Assembly: GCF_004923295.1 (NCBI RefSeq) | Contig: NZ_CP039634.1 | Span: forward strand, 1,330,001-1,394,000 | Source of the DNA: Azospirillum sp. TSH100 | GTDB lineage: Bacteria > Pseudomonadota > Alphaproteobacteria > Azospirillales > Azospirillaceae | Direction of reading: 5' to 3' | DNA: 64,000 nt | In this document: positions 27,819 to 37,594 of the stretch, piece by piece | How the letters are laid out: the number at the start of each line of letters is the position of its first letter | How positions within the stretch are numbered: position 1 is the stretch's first letter | Position numbers and translations under genes: made by a program | The notes under the pieces: generated by a model | Told to the model about the DNA's origin: nothing | The model's input: the letters and a program-made list of their open reading frames with translations, nothing else | The model's database searches: none

Positions 27819-28865
27819 ATGACCTACGCTTCCGCCCTCGGCAATCCCAGCAACGCCGCCACCCAGGCCGCCAATGCGTCGCGTGGCCCGGCCACCGTGG
27901 AGGCCGCCGTGCGCAATGCCAGCGCGAAGACGGGGGTCGATTTTTCCTACCTCATGGAAAAAGCTGCCGTGGAGAGCGGATACCGCACGGACGTAAAGTC
28001 CTCCTCCTCCTCGGCGACGGGGCTCTACCAGTTCATCGACAGCACATGGTTGCAGACGATGAAGGACCATGGCGCCGACCATGGCTATGGCAAATACGCC
28101 AACGCCATCCAGACCCGCAGCGACGGCCGGCCCTATGTCTCCGACCCGGAGATGAAGAAGGAGATCCTGGATCTGCGCAAGGATCCGACCGCGTCGGCCC
28201 TGATGGCCGCGGAATACACCCGCGACAACAAGGAGTATCTGGAGGAGACGGTCGACGGCAAGATCGGCTCGACCGAGCTGTACATGGCCCATTTCCTGGG
28301 CGCCGGCGGTGCCTCGAAATTCCTGAACGCGATGCAGGAGAATCCCAACCGCACCGCCCGCGACGTCTTCCCCGACGCCGCCGCCGCCAACAAGAACGTC
28401 TTCTACGACAAGTCCACCGGCAAGGCGAAGTCGCTGAAGGAGATCTACGACCGCTTCGCCTCGAAGTTTTCGGAGAACCCGATGGCAAACTTCGCCCCGG
28501 CCCAGGTGGCGAACGACGCGGTGCGCAAGCAGGACATGCCTGACGGCTTCACCACCCAGGTGCCGATGGCCCCGGCCAAGGCGCTGAACGGCACGCCGCT
28601 GTCGATCTACCAGGTGCTGGCATTGAACGCTCTGGAGACGCCGGACGAGGTCGACAGCGTCAGCGGCCGTCCGGCCCGCCTGCGCGACAAGGAACATCGC
28701 CGCATGCGCGACGAGCCGGTGCGCACCGACCAGTCGTCTGGTACCGGCGTCGCGGTGGGCTTCGGGCTGGGGCTGGGCCGGATCGTCGGTTCCGAGTCGG
28801 CGACGCCGGTCGCCTCGGCCACCGCGGGTGCTGCCGGAACGCAGGCGGTCTCCAAGGCGGCGTGA
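27819..28865 (+). CDS. lytic-transglycosylase-like protein
   Basis: The 348-residue protein has an N-terminal SLT/lysozyme-like domain: catalytic E52 in EKAAVESGYRTD, then SSATGLYQFIDSTWL as in transglycosylases that cut peptidoglycan. The middle (90-230) continues with KYANAIQ, YMAHFLGAGGASKFL, which is found in this subtype. The C-terminal 100 residues are low-complexity and A/G-rich. No signal peptide is visible, so export may depend on another route such as a flagellar or secretion system. Start 27819 is a clear ATG; the open frame upstream has no protein-like sequence. Confidence 0.8.
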   Translation: MTYASALGNPSNAATQAANASRGPATVEAAVRNASAKTGVDFSYLMEKAAVESGYRTDVKSSSSSATGLYQFIDSTWLQTMKDHGADHGYGKYANAIQTRSDGRPYVSDPEMKKEILDLRKDPTASALMAAEYTRDNKEYLEETVDGKIGSTELYMAHFLGAGGASKFLNAMQENPNRTARDVFPDAAAANKNVFYDKSTGKAKSLKEIYDRFASKFSENPMANFAPAQVANDAVRKQDMPDGFTTQVPMAPAKALNGTPLSIYQVLALNALETPDEVDSVSGRPARLRDKEHRRMRDEPVRTDQSSGTGVAVGFGLGLGRIVGSESATPVASATAGAAGTQAVSKAA

Positions 28866-28924
28866 GGCCAACGGGAGAAGAGTCGGCCTGGCGGGTAAGG
28901 GGCAAAATGCCCTACGCTGGCGCT

Positions 28925-28953
28925 TTGACTTGAGGACCGGATGGGTGCAAGGT
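28925..28953 (+). promoter_or_regulatory. possible cobT promoter
   Basis: TTGACT and CAAGGT are separated by 17 bases, about 40 bases before the cobT start. The -10 is weak. I see no cobalamin riboswitch in this short leader. Confidence 0.35.
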
Positions 28954-28989
28954 CGCGCCGTTTTTGGCGCTCACCCCTCAGGACCGATC

Positions 28990-30015
28990 ATGAGCAACCA
29001 GCAGCCCGCCGTCACCTTCGAGGAAATCCGCGCGCTCGTGCGCAACCTGCCCGGCCCCGACCTGGAGGCCGGCACCGCGGCCCTCCAGCGCGAACGGCAG
29101 CTGACCAAGCCGGCCGGTTCGCTCGGCCGGCTGGAGGAGATCGCGCAGTGGATGGCGACCTGGCAGGGCCAGCACCCGGCCGAGGCGCGCCGCCCGCGCG
29201 TCGCCGTCTTCGCCGGCAACCATGGCGTCGCCGCCCGCGGCGTCTCGGCCTATCCGGCCGAGGTGACGGTGCAGATGGTCGCCAACTTCCAGAATGGCGG
29301 GGCGGCGGTCAACCAGCTCTGCGAGGTCGCCGACGCCGACCTGCGCGTCTATGAGCTGGACCTGGAGAACCCGACCGCCGATTTCACCCAGGGCCCGGCC
29401 ATGGGCGAAGAGGAATGCTGCCGCACCATGGCCTACGGCATGATGGCGGTGGAGATGGGCGTCCAGCTGCTGGCACTCGGCGAGATGGGCATCGCCAACT
29501 CGACCTCGGCGGCGGCGCTCTGCCTCGCGCTGTTCGGCGGCGAGGCGGCCGACTGGACCGGCCGCGGCACCGGCATCGACGACGAGGGTCTCGCCCGCAA
29601 GATCGCCGCGGTGGAGGCTGGCGTCGCCGCCAACCCGCAGGCCAAGGACGACCCGTTCGAGGCGCTGCGCTGCCTGGGCGGCTACGAGTTCGCCGCGATC
29701 GCCGGCGCCATCCTGGCCGCCCGCGTCGCCCGCGTTCCGATCCTGCTCGACGGCTTCGCCTGCACCGCCGCCGCCGCCGTGCTCTACAAGGCCGACCGCC
29801 GCGCGCTCGACCACTGCATGGTCGCCCACCGCTCGGTCGAGCCGGGTCACACCCGCCTGATGCAGGCCATCGGCAAGGAGCCGCTGCTCGATCTCGGCAT
29901 GCGGTTGGGGGAAGGGTCAGGTGCTGCGCTGGCGATCAACATCGTCAAATCGGCCGTCGCCTGCCACGCCGGCATGGCGACCTTCGCCGAGGCGGGCGTC
30001 AGCACGCAGGGGTGA
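28990..30015 (+). CDS. cobT: nicotinate-nucleotide-dimethylbenzimidazole phosphoribosyltransferase
   Basis: The 341-residue enzyme transfers phosphoribose from nicotinate mononucleotide to 5,6-dimethylbenzimidazole in the lower-ligand branch of cobalamin synthesis. KPAGSLGRLEE (40-50), FAGNHGVAARGVSAYP (74-89) and GEMGIANSTSAAA (164-176) are family motifs. The catalytic Glu is E308 in RLGEGSGAAL. It stands alone, without other cob genes in the window. Confidence 0.95.
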   Translation: MSNQQPAVTFEEIRALVRNLPGPDLEAGTAALQRERQLTKPAGSLGRLEEIAQWMATWQGQHPAEARRPRVAVFAGNHGVAARGVSAYPAEVTVQMVANFQNGGAAVNQLCEVADADLRVYELDLENPTADFTQGPAMGEEECCRTMAYGMMAVEMGVQLLALGEMGIANSTSAAALCLALFGGEAADWTGRGTGIDDEGLARKIAAVEAGVAANPQAKDDPFEALRCLGGYEFAAIAGAILAARVARVPILLDGFACTAAAAVLYKADRRALDHCMVAHRSVEPGHTRLMQAIGKEPLLDLGMRLGEGSGAALAINIVKSAVACHAGMATFAEAGVSTQG

Positions 30016-30050
30016 TGGGGCGCGGGGTGTCGTGAGGGCTTTCCTGGCCC

Positions 30051-30620
30051 TCACAGCATCCCGTCCGCCAGATCGCTGATCGCCGCCGACAGGAACAGGT
30101 CCAGCATCACCAGTGCCGCGGCGGCCAGACCCGACAGCGACAGGGCGGTGCGCAGGACGAACCACTGGTAGGTCAGCATCGCCATCATCACGCCGAAGAC
30201 CAGCGCTTCGGACACGCCGGACGGCAGCAGGCCGGTGGCGGACAGCAGGATGGCCGGCAGATAGATCGCCATCTGCACCACCGCCGACCAGTTGTAGGCG
30301 GTCAAGGCACCGGGATAGAGCTGCTCCTTGCCCAGAAGCGAAGCGACGCGGAACAGGGCGAGCGGGAAGGCGGTCCAGCTGACGACATAGGCGATGCCCT
30401 CGACCGTCACCAGTTGCAGGACCGGGGTGCCGTCCAGTTGATCCCACAGCCGGATCGCCAGCAGCAGCGCATAGGCCGGCAGAACCACCAGCGCGGCGTA
30501 GAAGGAGTTCAGCGCGCCATCCGGTGTGCGGTCGAAGAACTCCATCCCCGTCCGGTCGAAGCGGGCCAGCCGCCAGGCGCCGGTCAGGGCGGACAGGATG
30601 GCGGGGGTGGTCAGCGGCAT
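30051..30620 (-). CDS. YIP1-like multi-pass membrane protein, unknown function
   Basis: The 189-residue protein has about five hydrophobic segments and begins MPLTTPAILSALTGAWRLARFD. The lay-out resembles small YIP1-type proteins but no diagnostic motif is seen. The start at 30620 lies 23 bases past the dapE stop; an alternative ATG at 30653 would overlap dapE by 11 bases. It is probably co-transcribed with dapD-dapE. Confidence 0.65.
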   Translation of the reverse strand: MPLTTPAILSALTGAWRLARFDRTGMEFFDRTPDGALNSFYAALVVLPAYALLLAIRLWDQLDGTPVLQLVTVEGIAYVVSWTAFPLALFRVASLLGKEQLYPGALTAYNWSAVVQMAIYLPAILLSATGLLPSGVSEALVFGVMMAMLTYQWFVLRTALSLSGLAAAALVMLDLFLSAAISDLADGML

Positions 30621-30642
30621 ATTGGCGTCCCGGTCAGGCTCG

Positions 30643-31791
30643 TCACCCGGCAAGGCGCGTGAAGACGCCCTTCAGGATCGACTCGTAGATGGCGGTCAGC
30701 TGACGCAGATCCTCCACCGGGCAATATTCGTCCACCTTGTGCATGGTCTGGCCGACCAGCCCGAACTCAACCACCGGGCAGACATTCTTGATGAAGCGGG
30801 CGTCCGAGGTGCCGCCGGTGGTCGAATAGTCCGGTCGGCGCCCGGTCACCCCCTCCACCGCCTCTGCCACCAGCTCGGTCAGCGGACCGGGCGGGGTGAC
30901 GAAGCTGTCGCCGGAGCAGTAGACCTCCAGCTCATAGGCGCCGCCGATGGCGTCGAAGCTGCGGCGCAGCCACGCCTCGATGCTTTCCGGGGTGTGGGCG
31001 TCGTTGAAGCGGATGTTGAAGGTCGCCTTGCCCTGGGCCGGGATGACGTTGGTCGCCGTGTTGTCGACGTCGATGGTGGTCAGCGCCAGGGTGGAGGGCT
31101 GGAAATGCGCCGTGCCCCCGTCCATCGGGTGTTCGGTGATGGCGGCCAGCATGCGGACCAGCCGCGGCAGCGGGTTGTCGGCCAGATGGGGATAGGCGAC
31201 ATGGCCTTGCGCGCCGAAAACGGTCAGGAAGCCGGTCAGGCTGCCGCGCCGGCCGATCTTGATCATGTCGCCCAGCGCCTTGGGGTTGGTCGGCTCGCCG
31301 ACCACGCAGGCGTCGATGCGCTCGCCGCGCTCGGCCAGCCAGTCCAGAACCTTGCGGGTGCCGTTGATCGCCACCCCTTCCTCGTCGCCGGTGATCAGCA
31401 GGCTGATCGAGCCGGCGGGCGGCCCGTCCTGCAACCGGCGCGACACGGCGGCGACGAAGGCGGCGATGGCGCCCTTCATGTCGACCGCACCGCGGCCGAA
31501 CAGGCGCCCGCCCATCACCTCGCCGGCGAAGGGATCGACCGTCCAGCCGCGGTCGCCCGGCGGCACCACGTCGGTATGGCCGGCGAAGCAGAAGTTCGGC
31601 CCCTCGGTGCCGAGCCGGGCATAGAGGTTCTCCACCGGCTCGGTCCCCTCCTGCTGGAAGCGCAGGCGGTGGCAGGTGAAGCCCATCGGCGTCAGCGCCG
31701 CCTCCAGCACGCCCAGCGCGCCGTCGTCGCGCGGCGTGACGCTGGGGCAGCGGATCAGATCCTGGGCGAGGGCGACGGGGTCGATGGTCAT
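30643..31791 (-). CDS. dapE: succinyl-diaminopimelate desuccinylase
   Basis: The 382-residue zinc peptidase-family enzyme removes succinate from N-succinyl-LL-diaminopimelate for lysine and cell-wall synthesis. Metal ligands are H72 (GHTDVV), D104 (GRGAVDMKG) and E138 with the catalytic E137 (TGDEEG). The C-terminal His lies in [11 protein letters not shown]. The dimerisation lid domain is present in the middle. It follows dapD on the same strand with an 89-base spacer holding a long inverted repeat. Confidence 0.95.
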   Translation of the reverse strand: MTIDPVALAQDLIRCPSVTPRDDGALGVLEAALTPMGFTCHRLRFQQEGTEPVENLYARLGTEGPNFCFAGHTDVVPPGDRGWTVDPFAGEVMGGRLFGRGAVDMKGAIAAFVAAVSRRLQDGPPAGSISLLITGDEEGVAINGTRKVLDWLAERGERIDACVVGEPTNPKALGDMIKIGRRGSLTGFLTVFGAQGHVAYPHLADNPLPRLVRMLAAITEHPMDGGTAHFQPSTLALTTIDVDNTATNVIPAQGKATFNIRFNDAHTPESIEAWLRRSFDAIGGAYELEVYCSGDSFVTPPGPLTELVAEAVEGVTGRRPDYSTTGGTSDARFIKNVCPVVEFGLVGQTMHKVDEYCPVEDLRQLTAIYESILKGVFTRLAG

Positions 31792-31822
31792 GGGAGGTCC
31801 GGGTTCGCAAGTCATGGTCCCG

Positions 31823-31864
31823 CTCCACCGTCCACCCGAAACCGGTTTCGAGCGGACGGTGGAG
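31823..31864. repeat. 42-base inverted repeat between dapD and dapE
   Basis: Outer arms CTCCACCGTCC (31823-31833) and GGACGGTGGAG (31854-31864) pair perfectly, and inside them is the perfect palindrome CGAAACCGGTTTCG (31837-31850). It begins 16 bases past the dapD stop. There is no T-run, so it more likely stabilises or punctuates the transcript than terminates it. Confidence 0.75.
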
Positions 31865-31880
31865 TGGGCTTAGAAGCGGA

Positions 31881-32723
31881 TCAATCCCGCAGCAGGTCGT
31901 TGATCGCGGTCTTGGACCGGGTCTTCTCGTCGACGCGCTTGATGATGACGCAGCAGTACAGGCTCGGGCCTGGGGTGCCGTCGGGCAGCGGCTTGCCGGG
32001 CAGCGAGCCGGGCACGACGACCGAATAGGCCGGGACGCGGCCCATGAAGACCTCGCCGGTGTGGCGGTCGATGATCTTGGTCGAGGCGCCGATATAGCAG
32101 CCCATGGAGATGACAGCACCTTCCTCGACGATCACGCCTTCGACGATCTCCGACCGGGCGCCGATGAAGCAGTTGTCCTCAATGATGACCGGATCGGCCT
32201 GCAAGGGCTCCAGCACGCCGCCGATGCCGACGCCGCCCGACAGATGGACGTTCTTGCCGATCTGGGCGCAGGAGCCGACGGTGACCCAGGTGTCGACCAT
32301 GGTCCCGCTGTCGACGTAGGCGCCGACATTGACGAAGCTCGGCATCAGGATGACGCCGGGGGCCACGTAGGACGACTTGCGGGCGATGGCGCCGGGCAGG
32401 GCGCGGAAACCGGCGTTCTGGAACTGGCCTTCGCTCCAGCCCTCGAACTTCGGCGGAACCTTGTCGTACCAGGAGGAGCCGCCGGGGCCGCCGGGGATCA
32501 TCTCGTTGGCGTTCAGGCGGAAGGACAGCAGAACCGCCTTCTTCAGCCACTGGTTGACCTTCCAGCCGTCCGCCGTCTTCTCGGCGACGCGCAGGTCACC
32601 GGCGTCAAGCGCGTCCAGCGCCGCGTTCACGGCGTCGCGGACGGGGCCGGTGGTGGCGGTGGTGAGATCGGCGCGGTTTTCCCAGGCGGCGTCGATGGTG
32701 GCTTGCAGGCTGGCGTGGCTCAT
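31881..32723 (-). CDS. dapD: 2,3,4,5-tetrahydropyridine-2,6-dicarboxylate N-succinyltransferase
   Basis: The 280-residue left-handed beta-helix (hexapeptide repeat) enzyme adds succinate from succinyl-CoA in the DAP branch of lysine synthesis. Family motifs [35 protein letters not shown] and [21 protein letters not shown] are present. Start 32723 ([10 protein letters not shown]) fits the family; an upstream ATG at 32765 adds 14 unconserved residues. Confidence 0.95.
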   Translation of the reverse strand: MSHASLQATIDAAWENRADLTTATTGPVRDAVNAALDALDAGDLRVAEKTADGWKVNQWLKKAVLLSFRLNANEMIPGGPGGSSWYDKVPPKFEGWSEGQFQNAGFRALPGAIARKSSYVAPGVILMPSFVNVGAYVDSGTMVDTWVTVGSCAQIGKNVHLSGGVGIGGVLEPLQADPVIIEDNCFIGARSEIVEGVIVEEGAVISMGCYIGASTKIIDRHTGEVFMGRVPAYSVVVPGSLPGKPLPDGTPGPSLYCCVIIKRVDEKTRSKTAINDLLRD

Positions 32724-32830
32724 GGCGCGGTCGTTCTGCTGTCGATTGTCAAGGGACGGCACCATGAAGCCGCATCGCGCCCGCTGTCAACCGTACCCGC
32801 GGCCGGCAACGGCCGGTTTGCGACAGAACC

Positions 32831-33544
32831 CTACAGGCCGGCGACCGCGGCCAGCCAGGAGGGCAGGTCGTCGACGGTGTGGTCGATGTGGACCCCGGCG
32901 CCGACGCCGGCCTTCTCGTACTCCTTCTCGCCACGGACCCAGACGGTGGTCATGCCCAGCGCATGGGCGGGGGCGAGGTTGCGGGCGATGTCCTCCACCA
33001 TGCAGGCGTCGGTCGGGTCGACCCCGTGGCGCTCCACCAGCGTGGCATAGGGGCGGGGATCGGGCTTCGGCACGAAGCCGCCGGCGGCGATGTCGAACAC
33101 AGCGTCGAACCGGTCGAGGATGCCGAGCCGGCCGGCGACATTCTCGGCATGACGGACCGAGCCGTTGGTGTAGATGATCTTGCGGCCGGGGAGGCGTTCC
33201 AGCGCATTGGCCAGCAGGGCGGAGGGCTGGACGCCGGTCACGTCGATGTCGTGGACATAGTCCATGTAGGCGACCGGATCGACGTCATGCTCCGTCATCA
33301 GGCCGCGCAACGTGGTGCCGTATTCGCGGAAGAACTGCTTCTGCCGCACCCGCGCCTCGTCCATGCCGATGTTGAAATGGGCGGCGATGAACTCGTTGAT
33401 CCGGCGGTCGACCTGGGAGAACAGGTCACAGGACGCCGGATAGAGCGTGTTGTCGAGGTCGAAGATCCACACGGCGCGGTCGCGCAGGGCGGAGAGGGGA
33501 TCGGGGCCGGATGCCGGTGCGGCGGGGGAGGTCGGGACAGTCAT
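32831..33544 (-). CDS. HAD-family pyrimidine 5'-nucleotidase
   Basis: The 237-residue haloacid dehalogenase-fold phosphatase is of the SDT1 type that removes phosphate from UMP or CMP. Motif I is FDLDNTLYP with D29 as nucleophile and D31 as acid. Motif II is IIYTNGS, motif III K near FVPKPDPRPYA and motif IV MVEDIARNL. It is upstream of dapD on the same strand, about 107 bases away. The substrate is inferred from the family. Confidence 0.85.
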   Translation of the reverse strand: MTVPTSPAAPASGPDPLSALRDRAVWIFDLDNTLYPASCDLFSQVDRRINEFIAAHFNIGMDEARVRQKQFFREYGTTLRGLMTEHDVDPVAYMDYVHDIDVTGVQPSALLANALERLPGRKIIYTNGSVRHAENVAGRLGILDRFDAVFDIAAGGFVPKPDPRPYATLVERHGVDPTDACMVEDIARNLAPAHALGMTTVWVRGEKEYEKAGVGAGVHIDHTVDDLPSWLAAVAGL

Positions 33545-33686
33545 TCCCCAAGAATGGGGCCGCCGCGGGCCGGCCGCAAGACGCTTCACAAGGTCGCAGC
33601 CGCCATGCCGCCCTTCGGCCGGGCCATCGCCATGAGGAGTCTCCCGCCTCGTTGGTTGATTGAAGATTAACCCCTAAAGGGGTAGC

Positions 33687-35507
33687 ATGGCCGGACCTTG
33701 CTATGGTTTGCAGCTTAAGGTTTTTTCCTCCGCCCGCCTTGATGATTGCCCCACTGGGATCGCCGTGGACCTTCTTCTGACCACCGGTACCTCCGCCTCC
33801 GCATCCGCCCTCACCGGCGGCCAGACCGGCCCTGTGACGCTGGTCGCGCTGTATCCCGGTCCTGCCCTGCGGCTTGATTCGGCGCTGGCCGTCGCCGAGG
33901 CGAATGCCGAAGCGGAAGACATGATGGACAGCGACCCGCGCTGGCTGCCGGAGCTGCGCAACTGGCTGTCTGCCTCCAGCGTGGCGCCGGGACTGCGGTC
34001 GGTGCCGGTGGAATCCCTGCGCGGGATCATGATCGTCGAATGGGCCGGCGTGCCGCTGCCCGACGGCGGGTTCCTGCTGCTGGGCCGTGACGACACGCTG
34101 GAACGGCAGCTGCGCCACACGCTGACCGAATCGCGGCGTCGCTACAAGGATCTGGTCGAGGTCTCCTCCGACTTCGCCTGGGAGACGGGGCCGGACGGAA
34201 GCTTCGTCTTCGTCAGCCACAAGGGCGCGCTCGGTTATCCGGCGGACGCGCTGATCGGCCGTGACCCGCGCAGCTTGGCGTTGGAGGACGCGGAAGACCT
34301 GCCGATGCCCTTCGACTGCCGCCGTGCCGTCGACCAGACCGAGCTTTGGCTGAAGAGCGCCGACGGCACGCCGGCCTGCGTCGTCGCCTCCGCCCTGCCG
34401 CTGTTCGGGCCGCAGGGCGACTGGATTGGCGCCCGTGGTGTCTGCCGCGACGTGACCGAACAGGTGCTGCGCTCCAACGAGCTGGCGCGCATCCGGAACC
34501 GCGAACGGCTGCTGGGCCACATCGTCCACACCCTGCGCGACCGCCTCGACGCCGCGGAGGCGCTGGCCGTCGCCGCCGCCGAGACGGCGCGGGCGCTCAG
34601 CGCGGACGGCTGCCGCATCTACCGGGCGGAGGAGGGGGGCGGTGCCGGCGGCAATGGGGGCGGGCGTGTCTCGCTGTCGCTGGTTGCGGAATTCGGCGCG
34701 GAACTGCCGGAGGTCGGGGCCGCTCTGCTCGACCGCATCGCCAGGGGCGAAGGGTTGATCGCCGACCGGCTGGGCGACGTCCAACTGATCGGCGAGCGGA
34801 CGGAGTACCGGCAGGCGGCGAACGGTGCGCTGCTGGTCTGGCGCACCGGCGATTCTGAGCCCTGGGACGACGACGACCGCCATCTGATGTCGGGTGTGGC
34901 CGACCATATCGGTATCGCGCACGCCCATCTCGCCTATCAGGAGCGGCTGCGCCGCCTGTCGGAGCGCGACGGGCTGACCGGGCTGTTCAATCGCCGCACC
35001 TTCTTCGAGCGGCTGGAGGAGTCGATCTCCCGGCCGGACAGCGGTCCGTCGGCCCTGCTCTATGTCGACCTCGACAATTTCAAGGCGGTCAACGACCTGC
35101 ACGGCCACCAGCAGGGCGACGCGGTGCTGAAGGCGATCGGCACGCTGCTGACCACCGGGGTGCGGCCGGGCGACCTGCCGGGCCGGCTGGGCGGCGACGA
35201 GTTCGTGCTGTGGCTGGGCCGTACCGACGAGTCGAAGGCCCGCATCGTCGCCGAACGGCTGCTGAACGGCATGCGCGATCTGGCGCATTTGTCGGCCAGC
35301 CCCGAGAAGCCGCTGGGCCTGTCGATCGGCATCGCCGTTCACATTCCCGGGCGCGGCGAATCGGTTCGGGAGTTGACCGACCGCGCCGATGCCGCCATGT
35401 ACGACGCCAAGAAGAGCGGCAAGGGCCATTACGCCCTCGCCCCCGCCCATCAGGCGGCATCCCGGATGTCTTCACCCGACGTTTCCGCCGCGGAGCCCAC
35501 CCCTTGA
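33687..35507 (+). CDS. PAS-GAF-GGDEF diguanylate cyclase
   Basis: The 606-residue cytoplasmic protein has an N-terminal region (1-140) of unclear fold, a PAS domain (about 145-265), a GAF domain (about 285-430) and a GGDEF domain (about 435-595). The active site GGDEF is residues 502-506. RPGD (493-496) five residues before is an intact inhibitory I-site, so product feedback by c-di-GMP is expected. There is no EAL domain. AAAGGGG lies six bases before the ATG. Its stop overlaps the TTG start of the next gene, coupling it to the DUF2336 protein. The GAF domain may sense a small ligand or redox state. Confidence 0.93.
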   Translation: MAGPCYGLQLKVFSSARLDDCPTGIAVDLLLTTGTSASASALTGGQTGPVTLVALYPGPALRLDSALAVAEANAEAEDMMDSDPRWLPELRNWLSASSVAPGLRSVPVESLRGIMIVEWAGVPLPDGGFLLLGRDDTLERQLRHTLTESRRRYKDLVEVSSDFAWETGPDGSFVFVSHKGALGYPADALIGRDPRSLALEDAEDLPMPFDCRRAVDQTELWLKSADGTPACVVASALPLFGPQGDWIGARGVCRDVTEQVLRSNELARIRNRERLLGHIVHTLRDRLDAAEALAVAAAETARALSADGCRIYRAEEGGGAGGNGGGRVSLSLVAEFGAELPEVGAALLDRIARGEGLIADRLGDVQLIGERTEYRQAANGALLVWRTGDSEPWDDDDRHLMSGVADHIGIAHAHLAYQERLRRLSERDGLTGLFNRRTFFERLEESISRPDSGPSALLYVDLDNFKAVNDLHGHQQGDAVLKAIGTLLTTGVRPGDLPGRLGGDEFVLWLGRTDESKARIVAERLLNGMRDLAHLSASPEKPLGLSIGIAVHIPGRGESVRELTDRADAAMYDAKKSGKGHYALAPAHQAASRMSSPDVSAAEPTP

Positions 35508-36811
35508 CCCCGCCTGCCAATCCGCGCCCCGAGGCCCTCGACCCTGCCGACTACGAATCCGCCAAACGGATGGTGCAGAGCGAGGATCCGGCGGTCCGCC
35601 GGAAGGTTGCCGAACATCCCAAGACCCGCCCGGAGCTGCTGTATTTCCTTGCCGCCGACGCCGCGGCCGAGGTGCGGCGCGCCATCGCCACCAATGCGGG
35701 AACTCCGCGGCAGGCCGATCTGCTGCTGGCCAAGGACCGCGAGGTCATGGTGCGGCACGCGGTTGCCCAGAAAATCGCCCGCCTGTTGCCGGAACTGTCG
35801 GCCGACCAGGCGACGCAGATCGAGCGGCTGACGGTGGAATGCCTGGAAACGCTGGCGCGCGATCAGGCGACCGAGGTGCGCGGCATCCTGGCCGAGGCGC
35901 TGAAGGATCTGCCCAACGCTCCGCACGGCGTCATCAACCGGCTGGCCCGCGACGTCGAGCTGTCGGTCTGCGCCCCCGTGCTGCAGCATTCGCCGATCCT
36001 CACCGAGGAGGATCTGACCGACATCATCATGAAGGGGCCGGTGCGCGGCGCGATGACCGCCATCGCCAGCCGGCAGAACGTCACGGCGTCGGTCGCCGAC
36101 GCCATCGCGCGCTCGGACGACGAGGCGGCGGTGACGGCCCTGCTCGGCAACCCGTCGGCCCAGATTCGCGAAGAGACCCTCGATCGCATTCTCGATCAGG
36201 CGCCGCAGCACGAGCCCTGGCATTCGCCGTTGGTCCGCCGTCCGCGGTTGCCGGCGCGCGCGGTGGCGCGGCTGGCCAGCTTCGTCGCCGACAACCTGCT
36301 GAAGGTTTTGCAGGACCGCGACGACCTCGACCCTGTGGCCGCGCGCGGTCTGGTCGAGGCGGTGCGCCAGCGGGTGGGACAGGCGGCGGCCGGTCCGGTC
36401 GATTTCGGCGAGGAGGCGGTCGGCAGCGCCGCCGCCGGTCCGGAAAAGCCGGTGGAGCGTCCCGGCGACAAGGCGGCGCGCCTGAACAAGGAAGGCAAGC
36501 TGACCGAGAAGCTGATCGAGGGATCGATGGTGGAGGGCGACCGGGCCTTTGTCATGGCGGCGCTGGCGGAGCTGTCGCAAATCCCGCTGCCGGTGGTGGA
36601 CCGCATCGTCGCCACCCATGCACCGCGTGCCGTGACCGCGCTGGTCTGGCGTGCCGGCCTGACCATGCGCTTCGCCCGGCAGGTCCAGTTGCGGCTCGCC
36701 CAGATTCCGCCAAAAACGGCGCTTAATGCTCGCGATGGCACGCACTATCCGATGACCGACGAAGAGATGCGCTGGCAGCTCGAATTCTTCGGCGTCGAGG
36801 CGAAGGCGTGA
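35504..36811 (+). CDS. DUF2336 HEAT-like repeat protein
   Basis: The 435-residue alpha-helical protein is of the DUF2336 family common in alphaproteobacteria, function unknown. The N-terminal part is HEAT-like with repeated degenerate units such as VRRKVAEHPKTRPELLYFL, VRRAIATNAGTP and VRHAVAQKIARLLPEL. The C-terminal part has a basic helix and KLNKEGKLTEKLIEG. The TTG start (35504) shares TTGA with the stop of the diguanylate cyclase, indicating coupled translation and possibly a protein partnership. Confidence 0.82.
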   Translation: MTPPANPRPEALDPADYESAKRMVQSEDPAVRRKVAEHPKTRPELLYFLAADAAAEVRRAIATNAGTPRQADLLLAKDREVMVRHAVAQKIARLLPELSADQATQIERLTVECLETLARDQATEVRGILAEALKDLPNAPHGVINRLARDVELSVCAPVLQHSPILTEEDLTDIIMKGPVRGAMTAIASRQNVTASVADAIARSDDEAAVTALLGNPSAQIREETLDRILDQAPQHEPWHSPLVRRPRLPARAVARLASFVADNLLKVLQDRDDLDPVAARGLVEAVRQRVGQAAAGPVDFGEEAVGSAAAGPEKPVERPGDKAARLNKEGKLTEKLIEGSMVEGDRAFVMAALAELSQIPLPVVDRIVATHAPRAVTALVWRAGLTMRFARQVQLRLAQIPPKTALNARDGTHYPMTDEEMRWQLEFFGVEAKA

Positions 36812-36842
36812 CGTTTCCAACCGTTTCCAGGTTCTCCCAGGC

Positions 36843-37475
36843 ATGCGTGTCGCCTTCCTCGCCTTCTTCGTCGTCCTGATCGCCGCCGCCACCAGCTTCG
36901 CCGCCCCGCCGCGCGAAACGCCGGAGGAGCGCGAGGTCGCCGCGACCTTCGACGCCGCCCGCAGCGCGCTGGCCGAAAAGCGTGGATCGGCGGTGATCCC
37001 GCTGCTGACCCGCAATTCGGTCAAGACGCTGGAGGCGGTGCGCGATGCCGCCCGTCAGCCGGGCGATGCGCCGGTCCAGCGGCTGGAGCCGGCGGAGCGC
37101 TTCGCCGCCATGGGGCTGCGCCGCTATCTCGGCCCGGCGGAGCTGCGCCGCATGTCGGTCGGCGACATCGCCAACCACGCGTTGAAGGCCGGCTGGCTCG
37201 GCCCCAACGTCATTTCCCGCAGCTCGCTGGGTCCGGTGCGGGTGAAGGGCGACCGGGCGTCGGGCCTGCTGATGGTCGACAACCGGCCGGCGCTGGTGCC
37301 GGCGGACTTCGTGCGCGAGGGCGGGGCGTGGCGCATCGACCTCGCCAGCGTCTTTACCTTCGGCAGCCAGATGCTGAAGGGTTTCGCCGCCATGTCCGGC
37401 AAGGACGAGACCGCCTACATCGGCGAACTGCTCGACCGGCTGCCGGCCAAGCCCGGAGCGCTGAAGGCGCAGTGA
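36843..37475 (+). CDS. secreted protein of unknown function
   Basis: The 210-residue protein has a Sec signal peptide (MRVAFLAFFVVLIAAATSFA, cleavage near residue 20). The mature part has helices up to about residue 110 and then SSLGPVRVKGDRASGLLMVD and REGGAWRIDLASVFTF, which resembles the beta-sheet of NTF2/DUF4878-like domains. It follows DUF2336 by 31 bases, in the same direction. No catalytic motif is seen. Confidence 0.6.
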   Translation: MRVAFLAFFVVLIAAATSFAAPPRETPEEREVAATFDAARSALAEKRGSAVIPLLTRNSVKTLEAVRDAARQPGDAPVQRLEPAERFAAMGLRRYLGPAELRRMSVGDIANHALKAGWLGPNVISRSSLGPVRVKGDRASGLLMVDNRPALVPADFVREGGAWRIDLASVFTFGSQMLKGFAAMSGKDETAYIGELLDRLPAKPGALKAQ

Positions 37476-37594
37476 GGCGGAAGCGGACAGGCCGTCCGCC
37501 CTTCGTCCTGTCGCCCGCGCCCATCCGCGTGATTGCGGCGACTCCATCGATTGCGTAGACTCCCGCCCGCTTCCACCAAGTGTTGGCGCAGACG

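Noticed and set aside
28866..28989. Cobalamin riboswitch before cobT
   Set aside because: The leader is too short and lacks a recognisable B12 box.
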